Origin: Chara braunii
Lineage: Eukaryota > Streptophyta > Charophyceae > Charales > Characeae
DNA: 41,128 nt
NCBI GenBank assembly: GCA_003427395.1
Contig: BFEA01000280.1
Location: 539,633 to 580,760, forward strand
Direction: 5' to 3'
The notes beneath the pieces were generated by a model that was not told where the DNA came from, made no database searches, and saw only the letters and a program-made list of their open reading frames with translations. Below, one piece after another: positions 31,661 through 41,128 of this stretch (the first letter of the stretch is position 1; the number at the start of each line of letters is the position of its first letter). The translations under genes and the position numbers were made by a program.

Positions 31661-32360
31661 TTCGAATCTCGCTCGATTCTAGATGGATTCGAGCGGGATA
31701 AGATGTAAGAAGGGGTTTTTTATACGTTGCGACTTCGACGGAGCTGTCAGTTCTGGCGTAAGTAGAGTAGGGAAGAAGTTGGAAGGAAGAAGGGTCGCGC
31801 GGAGAGTTGGTGGGAGTGGATATGGCGGACTTTTGAAAACAGTGATTTCGCTCGATTCGGCGCTAAATCGAACGAAGTAAGAGGGCGGCTTGAGTTTCTT
31901 GGGCCAGACGACCACGGATCTGTGGCCAGATTAAATGGTAAGTTGTAGTTTAGAAGCTAGACAGAAAAGATGGTGCACTGAGCTATGGCGGGAGCATAGT
32001 AAAGGGAGAATAGGAAATGCGATCTCCCTCGTTTCCAAACAAAATCGGACGAGGGAGGACTTGAGTCAGGGGGGTTTTGGGGTGGCGACCCTGATTCTGT
32101 AGTTAGAATAGGTAGGTAGTTAGTCAAATAGGAGTAGTAGAGAAACAAAGTGCACGAGTTAGTCAGAGATGGCGGTGAAGGGAAAAGTGTGAATAAGAAG
32201 TTGAACGACTCGGTCGTTTCTAGACCGATGTCGATTGTTCAAGAGGCTCTTTGAAGGTTTAGGTGGGGGGCGAGTTACGTGGTGTAGTTGGATTTCGGGA
32301 AGAGCCAGTGGGAGGAGAGAAAGAGGGGTAGGATGAATAAGTTCGCTTTTTAGCGAAAAA
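31661..32360 (+). repeat. Hairpin array spaced about 180 bp, copy C
   Basis: Five hairpins: ATCTCGCTCGATTC/GATTCGAGCGGGAT (31666-31679, 31686-31699), TTCGCTCGATT/AATCGAACGAA (31847-31857, 31866-31876), CTCCCTCGT/ACGAGGGAG (32024-32032, 32049-32057), CGAC+TCGGTC/GACCGA+GTCG (32206-32215, 32223-32233), TTCGCT/AGCGAA with loop TTTT (32342-32357). The stems share a loose TCGCTCG core but differ in sequence and length while staying paired. Start spacings are 181, 177, 182 and 136 bases. Confidence 0.85.
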
Positions 32361-34045
32361 TTCATTCGAATTCTACCCGCCATATTGATGAGGGTGGTGT
32401 GAGGCTGATCATATGGGCAGGGACTTACCTGTTGCCGATGTGTTGCCCATCCTATCGAAAGGAGTAGCGCCCCTATCTTTCGGACATGCGGACAGCAACT
32501 CTTGCGGTGACGTGAGGGGACGCCCCCGTCATCGTATTACGTTTCCCGAAGCTCTCGGCGTGGCGATGCACTTGGTCGCATTCAGGGAGGAAGTTTCGTT
32601 CTCATTTAGCACAACGGTGGGGCGGCGTGCACGAATAGGAGAATGATGGAAGGGGAGGAGCACAAAACACAGAGGGGAAAAAGTGAGATTCGGAGGCTGT
32701 CATTCGCCGAGCATAACGGGATGGCCGTTGATCAGATTTGCCAAACTACTCGGCCAGATTCTAGCAGAAGATTCATTCGACTCTGCTCGTCCTATCAAGA
32801 AGTAGCGGGAGGCGGACTGAGGACTGCAGACGAAAGCATTTGTCGAGGCGCTGGTTGTACTGCCAAGTTAAGTAGCAGCGGGCGACTGACAGGCTTTGGG
32901 ACTCTCGTGTTGGCAGGTATGTCGGTCAACCTACTGGGCAAAGTAGCGTGAATCCGGCAGTACGACAGCAGGCTGCCTGTCGGCCAGGGTGTCGTCCATC
33001 CTATCAGCCTTCATAAGCAAGGAGGCCTGCCGCGTAGCAGGCCACCCACGAGGGAGCTAACTTACCTGTGGATGGGAGTGCTGGGTGTCTGAGTGACCGA
33101 GGGAACGTAAAGCCAGACGAGAAGTCAGGGGACTGCCTGTGTAGCCTAAGGGCGGAATGGCCGAGGGCCAGTTGCAAGTCTGCAGGTCTAAACCGTTGGC
33201 CGATGAGCTGCTCTGCTGGGCAAGCTAGCACTGGGCGCATGACAGACTCGGAGAGGGAGTTGCTCACCTACGGGATAATGTGTTACTCAGCTGCTGACCG
33301 GTGAGACACCGATCCCAGCAGCCGACAAGGCAGGAGAGATTGTTGTCGGCTGGCAATGCACAGACTGCTACAGTTGTTGAGCACTGGTTGTTGGATCACT
33401 TGACTGTGCACGGACTGTTTTAGGCGTCTGGGTACCATCATCAAGAAGTTAATGTGCCGCTGCTGACTGAGCAGTGCTGTTTGACACTATGCATTGTTGT
33501 TGCGCTATCCGGTGTTGCTCTGCTGTTGTGTGAAGCGGCAGGTTGCCTCAGTTGTGCTTTTACTGCAGCAGTTGTTGTACTCGATACGGGTTGTTGTGAT
33601 TGTTGAGCAGCATTGTGCTGCTGAGCGCGCTGTGTATTGCTGCAAAAGCGGCTGCTGTGCACGCAGTCTCGCTACACCATTCTACTGTGCATGTTGGGTT
33701 TTTCTTTGGGTGCTGAGTGTTGTGTTTGGCTGCTGCTCTGATAAAAAGGAGGAGTGGTTGCGAAGAAGGTTATTGTTGCAACTTGGGGAATCGCCCGAGA
33801 GTTTGACTCAGCCATTTGACTTCGTTTGACCAAGTTGTTGCGGTTTTTTGCCGCCATTGCGGGGCCCTCAAGCGCGTCAAGGTAACAAGACCCTCTCACG
33901 CGAGTCTGAGTGCAACCCTCTTGAATCTGAGAGTCTCAACCTATCTTTTTCTGTCTTTCTAACTCTAAATCTAGTCTGTTGGTTCTGAGAGGAAGGCGGC
34001 AGGCGAGATTGCAACCCGTAGGACCGCATCAAGGCTCTGTGCGGA
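32361..34045 (+). other. Middle of copy C with palindromes and CTG-rich sequence
   Basis: Contains GGCCTGC/GCAGGCC (about 33026-33045) and a TTG/CTG-rich stretch (33340-33720) equivalent to 25560-26340 in copy B. Open frames here translate to low-complexity Cys/Leu-rich sequence and are not taken as genes. Confidence 0.5.
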
Positions 34046-34067
34046 GTCCACCCACCGATTGCGGGAG

Positions 34068-34103
34068 CTCTGCCGGAACCTAGGCGAGGTTCTGGAGGCA
34101 GGG
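34068..34103 (+). other. CTCTGCC/GGCAGGG hairpin, copy C
   Basis: Arms 34068-34074 and 34097-34103 pair in all seven positions with one T-G wobble at a place different from that in copy B. The inner stem GAACCT/AGGTTC is perfect. Confidence 0.75.
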
Positions 34104-34350
34104 AATTGACAGGTATACAATTTTCTATCTGTATGACCCCACTATACCCATGTTTGCTTATCTCCCTTTAGTTTGACTGATGTATGCATGAGATTGCCCC
34201 TGTGATTTTGTTTTCTTTCAAAGACTTAATCAGACTAAATGGAAGAAATGTATGAGAGTGAAGCATAAGTTTCATTTTTATTTTGATTAAAAGCAGACAA
34301 AGGGATGAACTGGGGGAAGGTGGGAGGAAGGCAGACTGCATGCGTTTGAC

Positions 34351-34985
34351 TGGTTCAACCAAAGATTGGGCATTGTTTATAAGTTGAATGGACCACGGCT
34401 ATGTTTATTTGGCTGTTTTCTGAAGGGTCAGACATTGTTTCTAAGCTGAATGACGTGGTTATTGTGTTTAATTTATGAGGGTTTACCTGATTGGAGGGGT
34501 TTTAGTTCTTGTTTTATTCTGAGGGAGGATTTTTGGTCTAAGGTTGAGCATTGTTTCTAAGCGGAATGGTTTAGCCTGAAAACCATGCACAAAAGTGCAA
34601 CCCGAGTATAAAAGAAAGTACTTTACTTATATTTGCATGTGAACTGACAGTTGGGCATTGTTTCCAAGTCGAATGGTCCAACGCTAAGCCATATCACTAA
34701 GAAGAGAAGGGAAAGTACAAAGTAGAATTGGAAATAGTCTGGGCAAGCTGAACATTCTTTCCAAGCCGAATGGTCCAATCCCCTGCCCATATTTCCATTT
34801 TCCTTTGAGAACAAAGTTGAAAAATTACTAAATTCTGGATATTAAACAGTTCAGGGCGACGAGGCATTGTTTCCAAGCCAAATGGTTTAGTCATATGCCC
34901 AAAGAAGAGAGAATTAGTAGTGCAACATGTTCGTGTATATCTTAAGGCATGCAGGACATTGTTTCCAAGTCAAATGGTCTAACAT
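34351..34985 (+). repeat. Hairpin array with altered loop, copy C
   Basis: Position-equivalent to 27001-27915 in B, but the repeated loop is CATTGTTTCCAAGTCGAATG instead of CATTCCATAAGTTTGGGTG. Outer stems: TGGTT/GACCA (34351, 34391), GTCA/TGAC (34427, 34451), AGGTTGAG/TTTAGCCT (34541, 34570, with wobbles), GTTGG/CCAAC (34650, 34678), GGGCA/TGCCC (34741, 34784), GGGC+GAC/GTC+GCCC (34854-34860, 34890-34900). Within the loop, CATT pairs with AATG. At least seven loop copies carry the C-type sequence. Confidence 0.85.
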
Positions 34986-35284
34986 TGTGTCGTATGTAAG
35001 TTGGGTATAAGGATTAAATCATCTGAGGGTTTCATGAACTATCTTATATAAATTGACATTGGGATGGTGATAGTACTTACCTTTGTGGTTTGGCCTGCAT
35101 GTGACTGACTGCGATCACTACTTAGTATGAGTTTCAGTTTAATAGGTAGTTGTTTTAGTTGCTCGGCACGTGCTAGAGTCATAATAGTTAGTTTCAATTC
35201 CTGCATTTACTGAGGCAAGTTTATTTTTACTTAAGTGGATTTCTGCATTTTCTGGGATCATTTATTATACTTGGTTTTGTATAA

Positions 35285-35835
35285 ATTTTGGTAAGTCATT
35301 TTCTCTACGGGAAGTGCTGCCGAAATTTCTACGAAACCAAGGAGTTAGTCTGATTTTGTCTTTCTTCAGGATCCAGCTGTTTAGACTTTTTGGCTTAGTA
35401 AAAATTTGGAAAACCTCATTTTCTAAAGGGAGTGTTGCCCAATTTTTTGTTAATTCGGAGAGTTAGACAAAGCTAGACCTTGAGAAGTCAAAGTCGTGTT
35501 AGACTCTGAACTTAGCTTTGTATAAATCTTGGAATAACACTTTCTCTACGGGGAGCGCTGCCAAAATTTCTACAAATCTAAGAAGTTAGTTAAATTTTGT
35601 CTTAGTTGAACTCAGGTTTTATGTCTAAGTTCATATTTGACTTAGTGTAAATCTGGGAAGTCTGCCTTTCTAAGGGAAGTGCTGCCAAAATTTTTACTAA
35701 TTCAGGAAGTTATACAAATTTTGACTTTTCAAGAGTTAGAGATCGTTTTTGTTTTCAAATTTGGGTTATTATAAATTTTGAAAAGACACTTTTCCTACGG
35801 GAAGCGCTGCCGAAATTTTCTTAATTTAGAAAAGT
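35285..35835 (+). repeat. 121-bp five-unit array, copy C
   Basis: Cores near 35308, 35427, 35551, 35670 and 35799 (GGGAAGTGCTGCCG, GGGAGTGTTGCCC, GGGGAGCGCTGCC, GGGAAGTGCTGCC, GGGAAGCGCTGCCG). Unit number and order match copies A and B, so the array is stable rather than expanding or contracting. Confidence 0.85.
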
Positions 35836-36099
35836 TAGATTATATTTTGACAGGTGGCAATTTTGACAATTCACTCTATATAGAGGAGATTCTGCCCAAA
35901 AGGTCTACCTTCTCATTAGGTACTGGCTTAGGGGTAGACTCAGGATTAGCCAAGCGGCATGATTCTTAATGGAATCATGATATGGAGATTATTCTCGATT
36001 TTGACTCATAGATTTAACTTGGGGATCGGCCTGTCTTGTGTTATAGGTCCTCTTGAACGTTTGATTTATGATTTGGGCTAGATTCAGCTTGATCCTACA

Positions 36100-36155
36100 A
36101 GGATCACCTTATGTTATCACTGATAACAGGTCGGTTGCCGATTCGTCGGTCTACG
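36100..36155 (+). other. Conserved hairpin pair in copy C
   Basis: TGTTATC/GATAACA (36112-36118, 36122-36128) is followed by CCGA-TTCG-TCGG (36138-36149), a stem closed by a TTCG loop of the very stable UUCG tetraloop type. Confidence 0.75.
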
Positions 36156-36744
36156 ACTCAACTCCAATTCATCTCCAATACTCAACCTAAAAGACTTTAA
36201 TCCTTGTGATTTTTATTGTTTTATTAAGGTTTTCACCCGGACTTTTATTGAATGGTCATTTAACAAAGGTACTGAGTATTTAATTATGGTTGGTTGGACA
36301 GAGGTTGGGGCTTGTATGGCTAAAGCGAGGAGTATGAGTATAGAGATGGGTTGGAGTTGACTCCGCGTAGTGCATTGACTTTTGTTTAACTCTTTGATGT
36401 GATTGCAGGTATGTACAGTGGTTCGGATTTGAATTTGACTGTCTGCGATCGCAAACATATATATAGTTGTGAGGAATCCCACTGTGATTGTAAGAAGTGA
36501 TCGTCACATACTTATCCCCCTTCATATATATATATGTATGTATCTATGCTGGGTGTTTGCGTGGTCTGTGAGGGTCCACGCTTAAGGGGTAAATAGAAGT
36601 TGAAATTAAGAAAAAAAAAAAAAAACGCTCTATTGGTTGTATACTTCTTAAGTTTTCTTAGTCGGGCGTTGGTTCTGGGTCTGGATTCGAGGTCCTTGTC
36701 CAGGATATCCCAGACCCTAAACTCTACATGGAAGGGATCTCCGC

Positions 36745-37610
36745 CCTCGCAGAGCCTATTTGACCTGCCTGCCGAGACACTCAGCCCAAAGGTCGGAGGT
36801 CTCACGGCGGCCGCACGGCTATTCCTTCAGTCATGCAATATCGTGAGGGAGTAGACCCTCACGATACTTCGAGTCTGACACTTGAGTGTCATAAGCGGTA
36901 CTCGGATTCACGAATGACCGCTTGATTATGGGCACTACATAGTACGCCATCATTGCGACTGCTTGCGTACGTTTGCATTACTAGTTGATATGAGTAGGTC
37001 CTGCGTCCGCATGATTTTGTACTGAATCTCGCGCGTGACGCCTATCCGATTCCTGCGTCGGAAAGTTATGGGATGGTTACCGAGGGACTAAGCGCGTTAT
37101 CGCGTTGTTTATTCTATATGTACGTACGTGGGTGTGTGTGTTTTTTATGTTTTCTTTGTAGTAGTATGCGCGTGGCGTGTGGGATACATCCTAGTCGACC
37201 CGCGACGGGTCGCGCTTGGGACTTCAGCCCCCCAAAATGTCGGTTCGCGTGTGGGTTCGATAGAGGCGTAATACCGCGCATACCCCCCATGCTACATCGA
37301 ACGAGAAACGCCCTCAGCTGGTCCACCTCTGCGATTGCAACTGATCAGCTTTCGTACTGTAGACTGGTAGCTCGGCAGGGATACGCCCACTGAAGGGAGG
37401 TGACAACTCCCGTAAGGTGGAGGTAAGTCGTATCTCGCGTAGACCCTATCCTGTCGTAGGGGCTCGTGAGAGGTACGACTGACACACTCGACCAAAGCGG
37501 CTTGCGGAAGCTCCATGTATATTCGCGACGAGGATTAGATCGACTCCTGTGTGACGCGGCCAGGAGGGTCTCGCACTGCCTTGTGCGGTGCCAGACCGAT
37601 GCGCTTGACA
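36745..37610 (+). other. 3' domain of copy C
   Basis: Homologous to 29640-30539. CGTGAGG/CCCTCACG (36842-36862), GACACT-TG-AGTGTC (36877-36890), a hairpin with arms GACC/GGGTC (about 37196-37210) and the TCCTGTCG-loop hairpin (about 37445-37465) are present. It ends GATGCGCTTGACA at 37610. Confidence 0.8.
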
Positions 37611-37833
37611 ACGAGGTTTGAGTTGGAACTACCTGATATTGCAGCGATGGTGTGGGGCCATTATGGGGCCAAGTGAGTGAGGAGTGAGAGTGAGATAAGT
37701 ATTGTGGCAGACATGTGGTGATCGGACTTGGTAATTTGTGGAGGATTGGATTGGAAATTGAGGTGGCGTTGTTCTTGGTGGGAGGTGTGCCGCTGAGACT
37801 GCAGTGGGACTACATGGGACTTGAAAGTGAGAG

Positions 37834-38010
37834 CACCCTCCTCAAGGGCTAGCTCGCCTCAGTTCTAGTGAGCGTCACCTGAGTCAATGGTGACGCCTGA
37901 AGGAGGGTGTGAATTATCTTTTGTGAACGGTCACAACGTGAGTTGTGCGGCCGAACTTTTGAAATAATACTTGGCTTTCTTGAGTGAGTCGTTTTCAACT
38001 TCACTCAAGG
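37834..38010 (+). other. Branched hairpin cluster, three-way-junction-like
   Basis: CACCCTCCT (37834-37842) pairs with AGGAGGGTG (37901-37909). It encloses CTCGC/GTGAG (37853-37857, 37868-37872) and CGTCACC/GGTGACG (37873-37879, 37889-37895). Two more perfect hairpins follow: TTGTGA/TCACAA (37921-37936) and CTTGAGTG/CACTCAAG (37979-37986, 38002-38009). Confidence 0.75.
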
Positions 38011-39078
38011 CCAGTTGTGACTCAGTTTCCCTTACACGCATGTGTGAACCCACACTTTGCATGACCTTGCTCGGATTCAGGGAAAAGGTAGAGTAAAGTG
38101 TGCGATGTCATGCATGTGGGAGAGGGCTGACTTTGGTTGGGGTATGGATGGTCTTGGGTTGTTGTTTGTGCAGGTGGGTAAATGGATGCATGTGAGAAGG
38201 GATCGGCATTGTATTTGCTCAAGGGAATGATGGGGATGTTCAACTTTCTTCCACTTTTACCCATATGCATGCCAAAAGAAGAATATAGTGAAAAAGTGAA
38301 CTGATGGGTGCCGGATAAACGAAATTCGTAGGAAAAGAAAATAAAGATAAGAAAATACTTTAGTATCTTCCCAAGGAACTCCTGTTCTATCCTGAACGAC
38401 CATTTTCTTTCTGTACCTATCCAAAAGAGTTTTACTTTCCTTTCAAATTATTCTTCTTGATTCGTCTAAGTCAACCCTCAACATGGATGCATAGGGAAAA
38501 CTGTCTGCGCTTGAGACATGAGACTTCATCTCTCTAGGAGGCATCTGGGGCGGGGGTTCGTTGCTTTAGGAGTCGGCCCTGTTATCGAGCCAGAGTAGAC
38601 CGTATCATGGGGGAATACTATGTTGTATCGTGGCGGAGCCAGCCCAACTTCTGAGTTCTGAACAATGTGTTCAAGCGAGGAGGAGGGGTATTCCAGACCA
38701 GTTCTTAGAGGGTTAGGTGTCTTGTAACTAAGAGTAGTCACTTTCTCATGCTTTCGAGTAAAGGGGGGGGTGAACTTAGTATCCTTTTGGGTGACCGTCT
38801 TATCAGCCATCAGTGAATGGGGAACTGACGCCAAAAGAAGCTGCACAGTTCGTGTTTCAATTAGTGTCAGAAGAGGTGCAAGTAGGCACTACTTTCGCAG
38901 TAGGACCGTGACCCAAGAATCACAGTCTAGGAAAGGAATGAAAATTGAGTATAGAAATTGATATATTTAAACTTGCCTTGACAAAGTTACTACTTTGTCT
39001 TCCTAATGTCCGCAAGAGCAGTAATCCTTCGAATGCTCAGTACGCGAGAGGCGACTACCAACTCGATCACTTGTCGAC
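38011..39078. other. Unassigned sequence
   Basis: About 1 kb between the hairpin cluster and the pseudogene. Short frames only. No repeat of other window sequence was recognised. Confidence 0.45.
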
Positions 39079-40068
39079 ATGATACAAAAATGACGATTGG
39101 TGCATAATCCACATTATTTTTTTTCGGGACGGGATGAACCACGGTTTTGGGATGGAAGTGTAAGGAACCCGCCGCGGGATTATATTTTCTTAATAGAGCA
39201 TGAACAACGTATCGTACGGTATAAATTTGCGCCTTCTAATCCAACTCGAGATTGCGGAGATATGAATCTCGTCGTGATTCATGAAGCAAATCCTGTTAGC
39301 GAAGACATTCATGAAATTAGAGGGATGTTTCTCTATATTATATTATGGTTGAATGACCAGCAAGGACCATTCAGTCTCCTTCACCATGTGAGCCGGGTGC
39401 GAGTGAATAAGTTTAATATCTTTCGCTCTTAACGTTTTGACGTCATCGCATTTGATGACGAGGCTTGCAAAATATGGGAACGTCTCTTCTAACAAACGAC
39501 TCTTTCGGGCGTGCAGATGATTAGCGAACGACAGGATCATACTCTGACCTGATATCTGCTGGTTTGCGACACTATGGACGAGGAGCTGATCCGGCGCGTG
39601 GAGCGACTATTATTGGTTCGAGATGAAGCACCCACACGTTGGGTTGGTTTTATTGGCTTGCTTAGAGATGGACAAGGATTTTTTCCTAACACGCACGCAG
39701 GTGTTCGTGCCTATGTGGCCCAACTTCCTGAAGATTTTTATGGATAAACTTTGTATGTCCATCGCGGGAGCAACCTCCAATGTCTTTCTCGAGTCATTGT
39801 GAGCGTTAAAATTACCTTGTTCGGGGAGCGCTACGGCGTCATCCGGATTAAGGACACCACGACTAGGCACCTTTTTCGGATGTGTCAACCATTTCGTGCC
39901 ATAGTTTGGAAATTGGCCTCACGGATTACTTTCCTCTATGCTACATGGAAGGTTCGAGTCATGCGGGGTGGACGCATGGCCACCTTGATTTTTTACGAAG
40001 AGGAGCTTGCACGACTCGAATGGATTGAGGTTGAAGTTTGTGAAGACCAACAACTCTATGTTGGCTAA
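39079..40068 (+). pseudogene. Decayed protein gene of unknown family
   Basis: One frame runs from ATG 39079 to TAA 40066-40068 (about 330 codons), broken by TGA at 39091 and by TAA, TAA, TGA and TAA near 39430, 39490, 39562 and 39745. The text between stops has ordinary protein composition (for example RWVGFIGLLRDGQGFFP and RMCQPFRAIVWKLASRITF) and balanced codon use, unlike the low-complexity frames nearby. All five stops could come from C-to-T changes of CAA or CGA codons. The protein is rich in aromatic and basic residues, with no signal peptide or motif I recognise. It could be a transposon-encoded protein or a captured host fragment. Confidence 0.55.
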
Positions 40069-40604
40069 ACGCGTCTTTATGAGTCAGGTGCCGTGGTGAG
40101 TTGTCCTTACAGTAGGGTCACGTTTTTGTGATTCTACAAAGGTAATAATAAAAAATAAAAAAAATATTTCGTAGATAGGTCCAACCAGATGGATAGTATC
40201 TGGATTGCCCCAATAATTGCACTATCATGCTTATGCATTGAGGAATAATCACATGCATGAAAACGCATGTTGGAAGCAAGTCAGAAATGATTGCGGGGAT
40301 GTGGTCAAGCCGAGAGTTCAAACTTTGACCAGGAACCAAATCACTTGTTGATCTGCATGGTAGCAATGAAATTTATTTGCAGAAGCTATTCATGGCAAGT
40401 TTAAGTAGGCATGATGTAAGGATGGTCCGTCCTAGTCTTTTCTTCAATTGATAATCTTCCGTCTTGGAACGACAATATAAATGTCTCTTCAGTCATATAG
40501 GCAGAGAGGAATAACTTTAGCAAACCGGTTCATCAAGTCAAAGATTTGATCTCTGATAATTTTGATATAAGGTAGACGAATTAGTTGTTTTATTTTCAAA
40601 CGAT
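40069..40604. other. AT-rich spacer before the copy D 3' domain
   Basis: AT-rich sequence, including an A/T run at 40141-40170, without coding content. Its position matches the AT-rich spacer that precedes the 3' domain in copies B and C (29400-29600, 36520-36660). Confidence 0.45.
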
Positions 40605-41110
40605 TATCAAGGGACTACGATTATATATAAGGGTTTCACGCTTGGTTGAGACCGTCCTAGTCGACGTCCGCTTTGTACATAGGAGATCAGCGCCCTAAGA
40701 GACGAACGACGCTCGGGTCCACTCGGTGTTAACCAAGTGTTTTCTATACTGCAGCGAGACGAGCAAACGCCCTCAATTGGCCTACCTCTGCGACTGCAGG
40801 CAAAAACTTTCGCATGTGGGTCAGTAGCTCGGTAGGGATACGCCCCTAAGAGTGGTGACAACCCCTTAGGGAAGGAAAGCTTATGCCCTGCGAAAACCTA
40901 TCCTGTCGTAGGGGACCGCGAGATGTACAGTTGGCGCACCCGGCTAGAGCGGCGAAGGGACGACGCAATCGTGGCCGTCTCGGCGGCTCACGGGATTTTT
41001 TTTACGTCGTTCCTGAGTTGTCTCTTGGTTTGTTTTGTTTATCTCCTGCGTGACAAGGTCGGGAGGGCTCCCGCGCTTTGCAAAAAAGGCGGGAGCTGAT
41101 GCGCTCGACA
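40605..41110 (+). other. 3' domain of copy D with an enlarged hairpin
   Basis: Shares CCTAGTCGAC, CCACCTCTGCGA-like sequence, AGCTCGG-AGGGATACGCCC and CCTATCCTGTCGTAGG with A-C, and the end GATGCGCTCGACA. Where B and C have a 12-base GCTT/AAGC hairpin, D has a long insert closed by GGGACGAC/GTCGTTCC (40957-40964, 41006-41013, one wobble). A (CT)n run follows the end (41111-41128). Confidence 0.8.
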
Positions 41111-41128
41111 CCTCTCTCTCTCTCTCTC
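41111..41128. repeat. (CT)n microsatellite at the window end
   Basis: CT dinucleotides begin directly after the copy D end and run out of the window. Confidence 0.85.

Larger units (their letters stand above)
30540..37610 (+). mobile_element. Hairpin-array element, copy C (7.1 kb)
   Basis: Begins immediately after the 3' end of copy B and ends at 37610 (GCGCTTGACA). Its first 320 bases match the outer end of copy A (inverted 14700-14960), including a TATATATA-rich stretch at about 30669-30680 that could be promoter-like. Contents in order: 5' sequence, 175-180 bp hairpin array (31666-32357), CTG-rich region, CTCTGCC hairpin (34068), constant-loop array with an altered loop (34351-34985), 121-bp array (35290-35830), conserved hairpins (36100-36150) and 3' domain (36745-37610). 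No protein domain was found. Confidence 0.75.
37611..41110 (+). mobile_element. Possible copy D of the hairpin-array family (divergent, 3.5 kb)
   Basis: The 3' domain at 40605-41110 clearly belongs to the family and ends GATGCGCTCGACA. The preceding 3 kb does not match copies A-C by eye and lacks both arrays. However, it starts directly at the end of copy C, is rich in perfect hairpins (37834-38009) and contains a decayed protein gene. It may be a distinct subtype or an unrelated stretch next to a truncated 3' domain. Confidence 0.45.

Noticed and set aside
33494-33829. Cys-rich secreted peptide or CTG-repeat protein gene
   Set aside because: The region is TTG/CTG-rich in all frames, has relatives in copies A and B with different translations, and shows no signal peptide or conserved cysteine spacing.

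Overview
The window looks like a heterochromatic, transposon-dense stretch of a large plant-lineage nuclear genome. I found no intact host gene. The main evidence for a plant lineage is a decayed L1-type LINE. Its ORF1 has a domain resembling plant DUF4283 followed by a CCHC zinc knuckle, and its ORF2 ends in a zf-RVT-like Cys/His motif. A streptophyte alga or bryophyte-like genome would fit, but the sequence does not settle the species. A 340-base run of N (18411-18750) marks an assembly gap.

Layout: 1-2400 holds two short tandem repeats and AT-rich sequence. 2430-2880 holds a tRNA-derived SINE with an AAT tail and a poly(A) tract. 3170-4555 is probably LINE 5' sequence with internal repeats. 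The LINE itself runs 4556-8845 (ORF1, then the ORF2 endonuclease) and resumes at about 15166-18060 (reverse transcriptase, C-terminal zinc motif). It is split by a 6.3 kb insertion called copy A here. After the gap and a GA microsatellite comes a 5'-truncated Penelope-like element (PLE) reverse transcriptase on the minus strand (19858-20940). It lies between two hammerhead ribozyme motifs on the same strand: type I at 19063-19113 and type III at 21065-21117.

From about 21360 to the end the window is dominated by head-to-tail copies B (about 21600-30539), C (30540-37610) and D (ending 41110) of the same family as copy A, which is on the minus strand. Its members appear non-coding in what they share. 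They share a sharp 3' end (GCGCTCGACA), a roughly 0.9 kb 3' domain and several arrays of short inverted repeats. In one array at least nine hairpins per copy have different stems around a nearly constant loop. Position-matched stems in different copies show compensatory base changes. That implies selection on RNA (or cruciform) structure over several kilobases. I found no matching terminal direct repeats and no coding capacity in A-C. D carries the remnant of an unrecognised protein gene (39079-40068) with four internal stops.

The most interesting unknown is this hairpin-array element family. It behaves like a multi-kilobase structured RNA that has mobilised at least once, into the LINE, and lies in tandem next to a ribozyme-bearing PLE. 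Whether the PLE or LINE machinery moves it is inference only.
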